Shown here in pieces: positions 32,701 through 45,115 of a DNA stretch of 64,000 nucleotides. Position numbers and translations under genes: made by a program. The first letter of the stretch is position 1. The number at the start of each line of letters is the position of its first letter. The notes beneath the pieces are model-generated. The model worked only from the letters and a program-made list of their open reading frames with translations, was not told the DNA's origin and did not search any database. The stretch is from contig OX442315.1 of the NCBI GenBank assembly GCA_949358305.1, positions 2,852,001 to 2,916,000 on the forward strand, given 5' to 3'. The DNA is from Strigamia acuminata. Its lineage: Eukaryota; Arthropoda; Chilopoda; Geophilomorpha; Linotaeniidae.

Positions 32701-35700
32701 TATTTGCGACATTTGCAACATTTGACTTATTTTTTGTTATCGCAGTATCGCGGTTTTTTGGCGTTGCTACGTTGTTCAGCGTTGTTGCGTTGTTGCGAAA
32801 TAACGCCTGCGTTAGGTTATTTTGTAAATAACGCAACGCATCGCACAAAATAATAACGCACATGCCTACTAGTGGCCCCAAGGCCGCCCCCCTTGCAGAC
32901 TGGACTGGCCTGGAGAGGAGGGAGCTGAGTGGTGTGATGAGAGAGAGAGACGTTGCTGAGAGAGCAGAGAGGAAGGATGTGCGGTGGACGGGAGAGAAGT
33001 GTGTGCTGTCACGGTCCCAACGACAGCAGAGGCAACCATGCCCGTTCTAATGGCAAATCGTCTAAGGGCGTATTTACAAAATTCGCCATTGGAAAGCTAT
33101 TTTTACGTTTCCAATGGCAAATCTAGGAAAATTCGCCATTGGAAACGTGATATTGAAACTCGCAATTGGAAACGTTATTTGCGTTTCCAATGGCGAAACT
33201 GTGGGTGTGTCATCTAGCGCGACTGCGACATGAATCTACCCCGACTTTGGAACTTGTATTTTGGGTATTTCTTCTTCTTCCAATTCCTGCGCCCCCCCCC
33301 CCTTGACCCCCCGCGAACCTAACCTTACTGGTTGTGTGAAGAAAAACCATATTTTTGGGACGGCTAGTCGCTGTCGCGGTAAATAATGTCGCACTAGATG
33401 TGCGCCCCTGTGGCTAATTTCTTCCATTTCGCCATTAGAAATGTAAATAGACCTTCCTAATGGCGAATTGGTTTAATGTTTACCAATTCGCCATTAGAAA
33501 GGTCCAAATACGTTCCCAATGGCGAATTGGGAGAAATTTGCCATTGGGACTGCTTTTGGACAGAATAAAGTAGAAATTTGCCATTCGTCCAAATGGCCAG
33601 ATTCGCCGTTGGAACGGCACCCCGGCTTGGAGCCTGTTACAGCCTCCATGAGCAACTACATGGATCGTACTAGGCGAGTAGGATAGAATGTTCGTCCAGA
33701 TTGGCCGACCACGTCACCCATGGGGCTCAGGCCCTGTGTGTGACGGATCGGTTGCTGGTGTAGCGTGCCTAATAGCACTGCCACACAAGGGAGATGGGAG
33801 ACTCTAACACCTAGACAACAGATTCAAGGCCAAAACCCAACAATCTGGAGTCCCTGTCTCATTCTTACGTGAGTATGCGTCCCTCCCATTGTAGTAAATC
33901 TCCCCATACTGCAGAGGATAAGACCATAACCAGTCACAAGGGCGACAATTTTTTTGGTCGCAATTGTACGCGAGAATATCCCTCTCTTTAAAGACAGCAC
34001 CAATTTGTTTGTAAAGGGTGTCCCAAAAATAACACAAGATTTGAATTAACCGCCATTTGTGCAGTAAATTGTTGGCAACCCTGAAACAACAACGATTTGA
34101 CAGCTGAAAGTTTAGGGTTTTATCTGCCGAAATTGGATTATATTGATGTGGCCAATATGTGGTTTCAACAAGACGGTGCAAGAAAAAGGGGCCAATTCTG
34201 ATCACCGAAACCGGTGATGTCTCATGCAGTAATTGAATTGTTTCCGTGGTTGTATGGCAATATGGCATGTGGCACCGTCTTGTTGAAACCACATATTGGC
34301 CACATCAATATAATCCAATTTCGGCAGATAAAACCCTAAACTTTCAGCTGTCAAATCGTTGTTGTTTCAGGATTGCCAACAATTTACTGCACAAATGGCG
34401 GCTAATTCAAACCTTGCGTTATTTTTGGGACACCCTATACAAAGCAGCTAGATATACTCTGAGCCGATACAATATTGTCCTATTTCCAGCCGTATCACTT
34501 GTGTAGTAGCACAAAAAAGTAGCCCAAAACACAAGAATTGTAATCGAACTCCAGACATTGTGATCAATTACCATCACTTGTTTCACAAAACTACTTTTCC
34601 GCGTAGTAGAGCACAGTCCAGTTAGGCGTAATACAGCTGGAATTAGGTCAACGTTGTATCGGTTGAGAGTATACTTGAGTACGAAGTGCTGTATGATTCA
34701 TCATCATCATTACCTATAATCTCCGAAAGTTCTTCATTGATTGCTTTGAAATTTGGACACGTTTAGTTCGAATTGGGGAATGTTCTTATATACCTGTGAA
34801 ACCTGTGACAGGTTTTTATACACCTGTAACATGTAAAAACGTGCTTTTTCCAAACAAACATGGCAGCCGTCGGTTCTAGCGCCATCTGTTGCACGCTTCA
34901 CGCCCTATTTACCAAACTGCGAAGCGAACGAAACAAGGATGACTCGAAAACCTGGCATCTGTTGGACGTGAAAGCAACATATGAATCCACGAGATTTCCA
35001 TGGGATTTATTTTTACGGAATTTCCACGGGATTTATTTTCACGAGATTAATTTGCATGGGATTTCTACGAGATTTATTTGAATGGGATTTCCACAGGATT
35101 TATTTGCACGGGATTTCCACGGGATTTATTTGGACAGGACTTCCACGGGATTTATTTTCATGGAATTTCCACGGGATTTATTTTCACGGGATTTATTTTC
35201 ACGGGATTTATTTTCACGGGATTTATTTTCACGGGATTTACATGGGATTTATTTCCACAGGATTTACATCCATGGGATTTATTTCTACGGGATTTATTTA
35301 TGAGCCACAGCAACACGTGGCCAGTTTGTTGAAGATAAAAATCTTATTTTTCCCATACCTTTTGACTCTATTTTAGGTTGCCTTATATGCGAAACTATGA
35401 CCACCTGCCTGAGTGCAAAAGAAATTATAGTTGGGTGCATTCAGAAGTAACAACAGCAGGGTCTGGAGCTTGGAGACTCAATGCTTCAGCTGACACATGT
35501 AAATGCATTCCTCAATGCGAAACAGTGATAATCTCAAATCGTTTCATAACGGAAGAAAAATCAGGATCGACTGTGAGAGTAAAAGTTCTCGACTTGATAA
35601 GAATCGCAAAAGAAGTGGCAGCGTACGGTCTCATTGCGTTTTTCTGCGATTTAGGAGGAAACATCGGACTCACTCTCGGAGTGTCTTGTCTCATGATTGC

Positions 35701-38700
35701 TGAAATGATCGTTATATTAATCAATACAACTTTTAAAAACATGAAACGATCGAAAAAGAAAAACTTATCTCACTTTCCCATCCTCGAATACAGAGTAAAC
35801 AAATGTCTCGAGAAATATGTAGAAAAAACAGAAGACAATTTGGCCAAGAGTTTTCAGTTCACCGGTTTGGAGTATATTTTGGCCGGTAGTCAAAAGAAAA
35901 AGTATTTTTGGATTATTCTCACTGCGGTCTCAATCTTTGTATGCGGCTTTCAAATTTATGACCGAATTGCGTATTATCTGTCCTATCCAAAGACCATATC
36001 CGTTAAAATGATTACACTTGAATACATTGAGTTTCCAGACATAGTTTTATGCAGCGACAGTGGAAAATTGACCAGGGAAAAGAAAAAATTCATGGGAAAA
36101 AATGGAATTCAAGGCTGTCCTGACGATCTTGATATGTTGAACATGGTGAATGACAAAACGCCGGTTGAAAAGCTGTGGACATGGTCCAAACTAGGTCAAA
36201 AGTTTGCACCTCTACCAAAAATGGTATTATTAATCTACGTGACAAGTTTGTACTTAAACGGCAGGCTAGAATCCAATCAACCGGATTCCTCTCGTCCTAG
36301 GAATTCAGTCGATCGGAATCGAATCGACTAGCAATGTTAACCTTCCCATAGCCAAGTGGGAAAATAACTCATTCTCTTTTTAAAAAAATTAAATTTCTAC
36401 TCCAAATGTACTGAATTTCTGCAATAAATGTATTACTTGAATAATAATGCAAATTTGAATACATTTATTGAAGAAATTCAGTACTTTTGCAGTAGAAATT
36501 TAATTTTTGCCACAATGGCTGGCTTTAATTCAGCTGATTTGTTTTCATTTTAAAACGAAAATATTTAACTTAAGATGATTAAAACAAATTGAATAGTACT
36601 AATTTGATGGTGATCTACAACTTTCTGATTAGAAATTTTGCTCTAACCTGATTGGTTTAGAAATTAGCAAGTGAATGACCTTGAAAACGATCTTCAAGGT
36701 CAAATTTGAAGATGCTATCAGATTCGGAATAAATGATTTCCTATATGAGTTTTTTTTCAGTTTTCTGATATCTCAAGTATTTTGGAAATTACGTGGGGGT
36801 TCAGACTTTTGGGACACCCTGTATATTGAAATATTGAAATCGGAAAAGATGCAATTGCACCAGGGAAAACTACCGTCTTACGCCGAATACAACATGATCA
36901 ATTTCTGATTTTTCAGAAGTTTCACAAAAAAGACACAATACAATGTCAGGTGACGTTGTATTCGGGGAAGACGGTAGGATTGTGCCCACGTGCAGATAGG
37001 TTTTAAAAAAAGAGACAAAAATGACCAACCTTGGCTAATAATTTGTGGTAACCAACCATGGCTATGTGAAGGTCCGGAAATCCAGCCGACTGGAAAATAA
37101 ATTGACTGGATTAGGTTTTTTCCACAAACCTAACTTTATCCAATTTTTTCCAGTTGACAAAAATGCGGGTTGACAAGATTCTTACCAAAGGCTTATGTGA
37201 AATCCCCTTCTCCTTAAAACCTTACGTGCTATTTTTTTCTAGGAAATTACTAAAACTGTTCCAGTACCAGTGACTTTGGAATCATTTTCAACTGTGTTTG
37301 GTGTTTGCATAAAATTAAATGCAGGTAAGAAACGTATTCTTCATACCGTATTAATTGGGTCAACCATCTTTACTTTATGTTGACCCAATTACTAAATAAT
37401 TAAATGTACATGCATCAACAAATTAAAATTTTATACTTCTATTTAACGATTACTTTTCAGATATTACTAAATATTTCGCACGCTTTTATGGCTATTCAGT
37501 AATTGCCTATAATGAAGACAATGCCTGTGTTGGCACCACAAAAGTAATAGAGCAGAATAACATTTTATTTTTCTTAATTTTATCTTTTTATTTGATAAAG
37601 ATTTTTCAAATACCTCCTGGCACTGCATTCAGTTTGAAGACATATCTGCACTTACAAGACCCGGCGACATACCAACTCCTTTTCACAATGCAAAAAGTAT
37701 GAAATCCCAAATACAGTATTACGCTGCTTTAAGCTCCATGCCGATATAACCCAAATTTGATCAGACCCCGTTTATACCAAGACGTCGTTCACATTCACGT
37801 TCGCCCAATCTACGGATAGAACAAATTAGGGTTGCACCAAATATTCGGTTTATATTCGGTTATTCGGCCTGAAAACCGAATATTATGTTAAAGCAATAAT
37901 TGCTTTTCGGAGGCATAAATTACTATTTTTAGGCAAAAATTGCATTTGTTTTCCGAAAAAGTACATTTTAAACATAAAAAAAAAATTTTTTGGCTTCAAA
38001 CTGCATTTATTAGATAAAAAGTAAATTTTTTCATCCAAAAATGGCTTTTTTCAACAAACAATTTTTTTTTTTAAATATTCGGTTATTCGGCCGAATACCG
38101 AATATTCAGCCATGGTATTTGGTTCCGAATATTCGATATTCGGCCTTTTTGGTATTTGGTGCAACCCTAGAACAAATCCCATTTTTTTTACCACGGATTT
38201 CAATGGTTTTTACACCAAACGATAGAGACTTTCTCCTCTACAAACCTGAAAAGGACAAGACTCGATCGTTTGAATACGCCGCAACTGAAATTGCAAAACC
38301 CCGAATTCGGTGCCACAGTTTCAAACGCGATTATCTCAACAACCTCGTATTTTATTAAGGCAGTGTTGTTTGTTGTTACCAGTAGGCCTCTACAACTACA
38401 ATCTATTAAACCTACGACAATCTGTCGATATCTATTGGCAAGACATGGATAGCTGTGGGTGTATTATGGTATTACTGTAAGTCGGCCTAAATGAGAATAC
38501 ATTTTTACAGTTAATCAGAATCAACACACCTACCAGTCCATGCATTGAGAAAAAAGATCACGAGGAATGTTTCAAAGTGTGCCTAGATAAAAAGCTGCTG
38601 GCACAACTTCTTAGTTGCAGGTACAAAACGCTAGCAGTTAGTAGGTGGGTGCATTTACCACAATTAAATGCCTTTTCAGGTTACCCTTTATGAATTCAAC

Positions 38701-39064
38701 GCTGGACATGTGCAAAGATGCAGCTTCCGCCAAACTGGTCAAATCGCAGTACCTGTCAGTCATGCTTAAAACCGATCCGATCAACGATTGTAAATGCACC
38801 AAAGCGTGCGTTGAATCAATCTATTATCCTGAAATTAAGCTTTGGATGTCTTACAGTTCCTTGACCGTTCAACTGATTGTAAAAGTTTTCCACAATCTTG
38901 AGGAAGTTGTTGAAGAAAAGTTGTCGTTTCCTTTTGTCAAACTCCTTTGCGATGTGGGCTCCAATTTGGGTGTTGTGCTCGGTGTGTCCGTCATGTCCAT
39001 TTTAAACGATATCGTTGTCGTCTTCAATCTCTACTCAAGAAAAAGCACACAAATTATACTTTAA
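29719..39064 (+). CDS. Tandem double DEG/ENaC sodium channel
   Basis: Eleven exons: 29719-30201, 30263-30338, 32032-32126, 32197-32298, 32371-32480, 35377-36223, 37243-37324, 37461-37543, 37601-37696, 38511-38620, 38680-39064; 822 aa. DEG/ENaC proteins are trimeric cation channels with two membrane helices per subunit. Here two full subunits follow each other. Domain 1 has TM1 in exon 1 and TM2 with GLTLGVS in exon 6. The same exon 6 then encodes TM1 of domain 2, whose TM2 (GVVLGVS) is in exon 11. Each half is only about 410 aa, short for the family. Both keep the G-x-S filter motif but lack the usual His-Gly before TM1 (NDG and FTG instead). Donor after exon 6 is GTATTA, weaker than the rest. 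Confidence 0.85.
30640..31430. mobile_element. piggyBac-like MITE inserted into itself (channel intron 2)
   Basis: Outer ends CCTTCCCATAGCCATGG and CCATGGTTATGGGAAGG are flanked by TTAA (30636-30639, 31431-31434). A second full copy, 30849-31231, is flanked by TTAA (30845-30848, 31232-31235) and sits at the internal TTAA of the outer copy, giving a left-left-right-right order. Confidence 0.8.
32500..33900. repeat. Composite repeats in channel intron 5
   Basis: 32600-32860 is rich in AACGCAATAACGC-type words. 32880-33890 resembles, inverted, the solo LTR at 27272. It is interrupted at about 33040-33625 by a fold-back element made of repeated ATTCGCCATTGGAAAC motifs in both orientations. A 12-bp C run near 33290 may be unreliable. 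Confidence 0.55.
34015..34436. pseudogene. Fold-back fragment of a mariner/Tc1-like transposase
   Basis: Inverted arms of about 175 bp begin and end with AGGGTGTCCCAAAAATAAC. Each arm includes codons for WFQQDGA, the second catalytic Asp region of mariner-type transposases. On the minus strand the centre continues as a frameshifted CHTTTETIQLLHE. It is clearly non-functional. Confidence 0.7.
34985..35305. repeat. 15-bp minisatellite in channel intron 5
   Basis: Around 20 units like CACGGGATTTATTTT. All frames are open because 15 is a multiple of 3, giving false GIYFH-repeat ORFs just upstream of the real exon 6. Confidence 0.85.
36341..37072. mobile_element. Degenerate relative of the CCTTCCCATAGCC element (channel intron 6)
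   Basis: Starts after TTAA (36337-36340) with CCTTCCCATAGCCAAG and ends with CCATGGCTATGTGAAGG at 37072. The right-hand TTAA is not preserved. The inner sequence differs from the 30640 copy. Confidence 0.6.
37827..38169. mobile_element. hAT-like MITE (channel intron 9)
   Basis: 343 bp with inverted ends TAGGGTTGCACC and GGTGCAACCCTA and an 8-bp duplication GAACAAAT (37819-37826, 38170-38177), as expected for hAT elements. The interior repeats ATTCGG words. No transposase. Confidence 0.85.
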
Positions 39065-42000
39065 ATGTCTATTCATATATAAAATCTACATTTGAAATCT
39101 CTGTTTGAATTTAAAATCAATACATTAAAACCATTTATATTTGTGAATTCAAATATATATATAGGCCTACAGCATACTCTTTTCACCAAGTTATTCAATA
39201 TTTCAGCTAAAACTTCTTTTTTTCACAATTCATAATTTTCCATATAAGCACCTTACAGAAACATAAATGTAATAATCCCACAATTTGTATTTTACTTAAC
39301 CAAATAATTCTAAATAAATATTAACAAACTGAAATGTATAATATATTGACATAATGATTCTATAATAAACTGATGTACGTACTTACACTTAAACCACTTT
39401 TCTAGAACTTCTAATCTTCTACAAGTCTAAGTTCTACAAAACTGAAATCAATTGTTCACACTTAAGGATAGTTTTGTACAAATGTCAGATTGGTAGGGGT
39501 TTATATTTCTACTTGTAGCTAGTGATCTATTAAAGATAGAAACTTCTACTTTATTTTTAAAAAAAGAGGGATGCCATGGCATCCCTCTTTTTTTAAACTG
39601 GCCAGTTTAGTAAACCGACATATTTTTTTATTTTTTTCCACATTAAAAGTTGACAATTTTGGAGACGAAACGAAAGTGCACGATCTATTTCCACTCTATC
39701 GAAACGACCTAAACGCATTTCCGTTGAAACCATTACGGCTAGAAATACGTTCTTTTTTTAACCCTTCCAACCCTAAGATGGGTCTTTTTGTTACATCACT
39801 TTAAAAAAATCATTATTTTTATGTGAAAGAAATTTTTTTTTATCTGATTTTTGCTGACTTTTCCTTTGAAACATCACTAATCACTACACCACAATTGAAA
39901 TTTTGTAAATGTTTTTATTTTGTGTGTAATTTGAACCCAAAGATTAAAAAGATTGATCAAAATATAAAAAATTGATCAAAACATAAAAAAATTGACAAAA
40001 TATAAACAAAATTGATTAAAATATATACAAAATTGATCAAAACATATTAAATAGATCAAAATGTATATTTTCTGGATCAAAATGTCTATAAAATTGATGG
40101 CAAAGGAACATTTACATGTGTCCTTGATGCAGCGGCGGCCATCTTTGTTGTGGTGAAAAACATGTTGGCCAAATTCCTTTGAAAATCCCTAAGACCCTGA
40201 TGTTGTGCATGCACAGAATCTGGGTCAAAAAATGCCCATCTTAGGGAGAGAGGAGAGACCAATTCTTTCAGGTTGGAAGGGTTAAAAGAAAGGTTGTTTT
40301 ATTCTCCATCTTTTGATTTATTATATTAATTTTCTGATGCAGTTGAAAGTACTTTATTTTAATGCCGAAAGTTGCCTTAAAAGTTGAATTGGCATCCATG
40401 TTATTTTTTGGATTTTCCTAGGATCAGTCACATGACTTTTTTTTGCAAAAAATCAGCAATTTTAACCGCAAAAAGTTGGTGATTTTTCGCTTGTGCGCCG
40501 GGCCCGAATAAGCGTCGGGTTTCAAATAAGCGCCAAAGAGGGGCAGCCCAAAAAAAAATTAAACGCCTTGGTTATTAAACGGGGCGGTACGGTAATCTGA
40601 AAGATAAAAATAAAAATAACATTTTATGTTTTAGTCAGCAGATGAAAGTAAATTCAATTTATTTAGATCGGATGGGTGCCTAAAATTTTGGAGATTAAAA
40701 ATCAGAGTGTTTTACACCAACAGTCAAGCATGAAGGTGTGAACATAGTCTCCAAAAAATTTTAGAGTACCCACTCGTACATACGGTGTCAAAAAAATGTG
40801 CGAGTAAAAGATTAATTTTTTAATTTTTTTTAAAAGTTATTTGTGGCAATGAACTATGAATATCGACAAGAGATTTCCTTTGATGCAAATGCACGCATAG
40901 AATTAGTAATGACTAATGAGCTGATAACTTCTGATAAATATAAACATGGAAAAGGATGTCTGGAGACACTTGTTTTTCCAATTAATAAATTAAGTTTCAT
41001 TACATGGTTAGGGAGGATTTTGTCAAGCAGCAGTTTCAAAATACAATTCGTAGTCAGCGTATAGAAGTGTTTACAGCAAAAAACAGAGCAATCAAGACAC
41101 TAAATGGCTGACAGTAAATAAATAAAAAATAAATTACTTTTACATTCATTTATATCTACCTTAATTTAAGCAAACTTTTAAGTATTACCTTGACGAATTT
41201 AAATGCACTTATCATGAATTAAATTATAAAATGTTTGATTTTTTTGTGTACATATAAAAATAAAAAATATACAAATTAACATCTCCTCATTTATAAGTAT
41301 AATTGCGATTAGATTTATAAATGATGGAAATATTAATTTTTGTATTTGGGTTTGCAATTTGCATTAATTATCAAAATGGTTCTATTACTTTAAAATCTCT
41401 GATTGGGTTCACCAAATTTCATTTCATCTGAATGAGAATTTAAAAAAAAAACTATTTCTCACACCAAAAATAATAAATAAAAATGCAATTGAAAACTCTA
41501 CATAAATTCGTGGCTAATTAATTCTGTATGTATTTTATGATAGAAATTTTAACCAAATTCACGACACTTCGCTTTGAAGAACTTGATTCATTCAGGAATG
41601 GCCACCTCAGCTATGTTGTCAATCAATATTTTTCCGCGTCCACAGCACGTTATCTCTAAAATAAAGAATTAACAAGCAATGAATAAGTCTAACTTGTAAG
41701 AAAAGAACCTATCAGTTTACTTACAAATTCCCTTACTGTTATTGTTCGCCATTGTACGGCAGCTGTGAGTACAGTACCGCAGTCACTCGTTATTTTACAA
41801 AGTTTAGCTTCGGATTTGTTTGTCTCGAGCAAACTCTTATTGGGATTTATGAAACATTCCATCAAATTCTTCAGCTCATTTAAACAAACCTTAAAAATAA
41901 ACATTACTTTAAGATTCATTTTAAGCTAATCGCAAGCATCCGGATTTGCACGGGACTACTTTTTCGTCGGCTCGCGAAATTGATCAAATTTGTGTTACTC

Positions 42001-42682
42001 TTCCACCAGATGTCAGTTTTGTCAAGTTACGAAGCGCTTTATTTCTTTGCGTGTAATTATTTGCTCTTTGTGAGCCAAAATCTCGAAGTAAAGAAGGAAA
42101 CTTATTGCTCAAAAAAAAGACTGTCTAAAAGAAACAATTTTCTAAATCAGTTTATCACGAGATTTATCTTGATTATTGGTTCTTATGGCTTACCATACTA
42201 CCTGGAATGACTAATGCATAGTTACTGCAGGCATCTGCCATCTGGTGACAAAATTAATTATTTGTAATATTTGACGGGTTTTATTAAAGAAATAAACGAT
42301 ATAATTTGGACTCTACATTCAAATTTGATGTACTAAATTATATATTTTGAATTTAACAAATTGATAATATATATTTTTTAATAGCACCGAGTCTATTTCT
42401 CTTTCTAAGCGTCAGATGGGAGCGTTTTAGCTTTCCCGTTACTCGACTGTGCACTTCAGATGAATAAATATGAGAATTTTGTTTTACTCAATAACAAATC
42501 CATCAAAAAACTTTATCCAATATGTAATAATGATAATGAAGACAAATAAAACCTAAATACAATAATTTTCTCTATTTTCCATTTAATTATCATTCCAAAA
42601 TTACAATTAGAAAGTGAAGTGATGTGCCAGAGCGAGTAGAGAAAGATGTCGGACTGGGTGTTTTTGGCTGAGTTAGTTTGGT
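39065..42682. other. Intergenic DNA between the channel gene and U2
   Basis: AT-rich. Contains a perfect 42-bp palindrome at 39556-39597, a GGCGTTTA-type repeat (40490-40600) and the second arm of the flanking duplication (41440-41940). A 71-codon ATG ORF at 40849-41064 has no recognisable feature. No confident gene. Confidence 0.55.
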
Positions 42683-42873
42683 ATCGCTTCTCGGCCTTTT
42701 GGCTAAGATCAAAGTGTAGTATCTGTTCTTATCAGCTTAATATCTGATACGGTCCTCATTGAGGGCCCAGAATATTAAACTGATTTTTGGAACCAGGTGG
42801 GGTGCTCGGAGCTTGCTCCACCCCTGCCACGGGTTGGCCCGGTATTGCAGTACCTCTGGGATCGGCCCACTCC
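42683..42873 (+). ncRNA. U2 spliceosomal snRNA
   Basis: Begins ATCGCTTCTCGGCCTTTTGG as U2 RNAs do. It keeps the branch-point recognition GTGTAGTATC, stem-loop IIa (TTATCAGCTTAATATCTGATA), the Sm site GATTTTTGGA and the 3' stem-loops with GGTATTGCAGTACC. Length about 191 nt is normal, and stems III/IV look intact. U2 pairs with the intron branch point in the spliceosome. The 3' half (GGGTTGGCCCGGTATTGCAG) is, from memory, like the fly gene. I could not assign the upstream proximal sequence element. Confidence 0.96.
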
Positions 42874-43099
42874 TTCGGGAGATACAAACAAATACAAAAA
42901 TAGAAATAAATCAACAAATAAAATGGAGATTTTCGTTGTTATTTTCTCCTTATACGTCAAAATAAAGCAAAACAAAATGGCTACTTGTATTATATATGTT
43001 TATTATACACAATCTTAAGTTTTGGACACGAGAGATTATGTTAAGTCAGATAAGTTTGTAGGAATAGCATTTGGTCGTGAGAAATAATTGTTTTCAGCG

Positions 43100-45058
43100 T
43101 TAATGTTCGTGGAGGAGTCGGTTGAAAGCGTTGTAGGAGGTTTCCAGGTCGAATATGAGTTGGCGCACTTGCGACTCGGTGAGTTCGTCCGAAGCGGACA
43201 TGGAATTCATTGTGTGCAACCTTCGAATAAGAAGAAACGAGTTCGGAGTTAAAATTCTTGTTGGGTCAGAATAAGGAGAAATTATCACTTTTTTTTGTAA
43301 AATTTGATTAATGTTTAAACGGTTGGCGACTAAATTTGCAAAATTGATCAAATTTTGGAAAAAATTTTGTTGCGTCTCATAAATTTGGACTAAATATGAA
43401 TAATCTCAATCTATTTACATTTTGAAAAGTTTCGGATATCTTTTTCGTATTTTCAAACTAGAATTCCTGAAATTCTACACAACTTAAACAAATTCTGTAA
43501 ATTTTGACAAATTTGCTCTAAATTTGGACAAATTTGCTATAAATTTTGTAAATTTTGACAAATTTGCTGTAAATTTTGTAAATTTTGAGAAATTTTGTAA
43601 ATTTTGTAAATTTTGACAAATTTTGTAAATATTGACAAATTTGCTGTAAATTTTGACAAATTTGCTGAAAATTTGGACAAATTTGCTGAAAATTTGGACA
43701 AATTTGCTGTAAATTTTGACAAATTTGCTGAAAATTTGGACAAATTTGCTGTAAATTCTGTAAATTTGCTGAAAATTTGGACAAATTTGCTGTAAATTCT
43801 GTAAATTTGGACAAATTTGCTCTAAATTTGGACAAATTAGCTCTAAATTTGGACAAATTAGCTCTAAATTTGGACAAATTAGCTCTAAATTTGGACAAAT
43901 TAGCTCTAAATTTGGACAAATTAGCTCTAAATTTGGACAAATTAGCTCTAAATTTGGACAAATTAGCTCTAAATTTGGACAAATTAGCTGTAAATTTTGT
44001 AAATTTTGACAAGTTTGCTGTAAATTTGTACAAATTTGCTGTAAATTTTGTGAATTTTTGTTTTTTTTTCATAAATTTCATCAAACTTCAAAAGCTTCCA
44101 TTAAATTCGATCCAAATTTCACTAAATTCTATCAAATATCCATTTTTTTTCGTAAAAATCGTCACAATTGCTCCAAAAATTAATCATTTGACATACCATT
44201 CCTCAATTCTCGTTTTCCCTTCAAAATCCTTCGGAATTATACTCAAACGACTCATCGTTTCCATCAATTCCCTCAAATCCGGTTGCAACTACACAAAAAA
44301 CAACCAAAAAATCAAACAAACCGCCACCCTAGTGACAAATCGGCGTACTTCGTCCATAGCCTTAATCTCCAAACGCAACTTATCCATCAACGTGATGAAA
44401 AGCGACACAATATCCGCGATACATTTACTCGTATTGCCTTTATCGTCCTTAATAGTGATTGGCCGATCTTCCCGGATCCTCTCCATCGCTGCCGGACAAT
44501 CTTTCTGCGATTCAAACCAAATTTTAATCAAAAAACACAAACAAATTTCACCAAAACCTTAAATTTCTTCATAAAAACATCAACCGTCGGGTATTCGTCG
44601 CTCTGTACTTGCTTAAAAGCTGCTTTGTACTGCACTAGGAGTCGCGAACATGCAGCGGTGTATCTAATTCATCGAGAATTTCAATAAATCAATTCGAATT
44701 CGAATTTTTAACCGAAAAAATTCAATTTTTACTCTTTCGGCGTGATACAATCCTTGATGTACGCTTTTTCCAAGCACTGCAGCGTGTTTACCACGGCGTA
44801 TAAGTCGGCCATGTTGTCGTATCTGCGAAATAGACAAATATTTTAAACATTTTATCGCGAATTTCGACGGAAAATGGTCGAAATCGAGGCTTACTTTTCC
44901 CTTTCTCGAGCGGTTCGGCATAGTTTCACTTCTTCGTACAACTCGGGACGATTCGAGTCTAATTTAACGGTTAATTTCGATTAAATGATTACAAAAAGAG
45001 ACGTATTTGATCGTATACCTTGAGACTGAGGTTGCGGCAACACGGTAAACAACGACAT
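43100..45058 (-). CDS. VPS28: VPS28, ESCRT-I subunit
   Basis: Minus-strand exons: 45058-45019, 44958-44895, 44822-44733, 44663-44558, 44504-44349, 44288-44197, 43220-43100; 222 aa, against 221 in human from memory. VPS28 links ESCRT-I (with TSG101) to ESCRT-II in endosomal sorting of ubiquitinated cargo. Family blocks are obvious: [35 protein letters not shown] and the C-terminal [10 protein letters not shown]. Every junction keeps frame with GT-AG. The first seven codons are specific to this organism. A palindromic CRE lies 50 bp upstream of the start. The last intron (44196-43221) is mostly minisatellite. Confidence 0.96.
43500..44055. repeat. 21-bp minisatellite in the last VPS28 intron
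   Basis: Units like ACAAATTAGCTCTAAATTTGG, nearly perfect from 43806 to 43990 and degenerate on either side. As 21 is a multiple of 3, it generates long false ORFs on both strands. Confidence 0.9.
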
Positions 45059-45107
45059 TTTGTTTCGGATGACGTCTTCCGTGAAAACCAACCGCCTGAT
45101 CGATACG

Positions 45108-45115
45108 TGACGTCA
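45108..45115. promoter_or_regulatory. CRE palindrome upstream of VPS28
   Basis: TGACGTCA lies 50 bp before the VPS28 start codon, within the probable promoter. It is the consensus site of CREB/ATF factors. Confidence 0.45.

Noticed and set aside
32492-32881. 129-codon minus-strand ORF in channel intron 5
   Set aside because: Composed largely of AACGC-type repeats; no homology.
34981-35376. GIYFHGIYFH repeat ORF just upstream of channel exon 6
   Set aside because: 15-bp minisatellite within intron 5; the acceptor at 35376 and family homology start after it.
43518-44562. Repeat-protein ORFs (LDKLALN and SKFRANL types) on both strands
   Set aside because: Products of a 21-bp minisatellite lying in a VPS28 intron.
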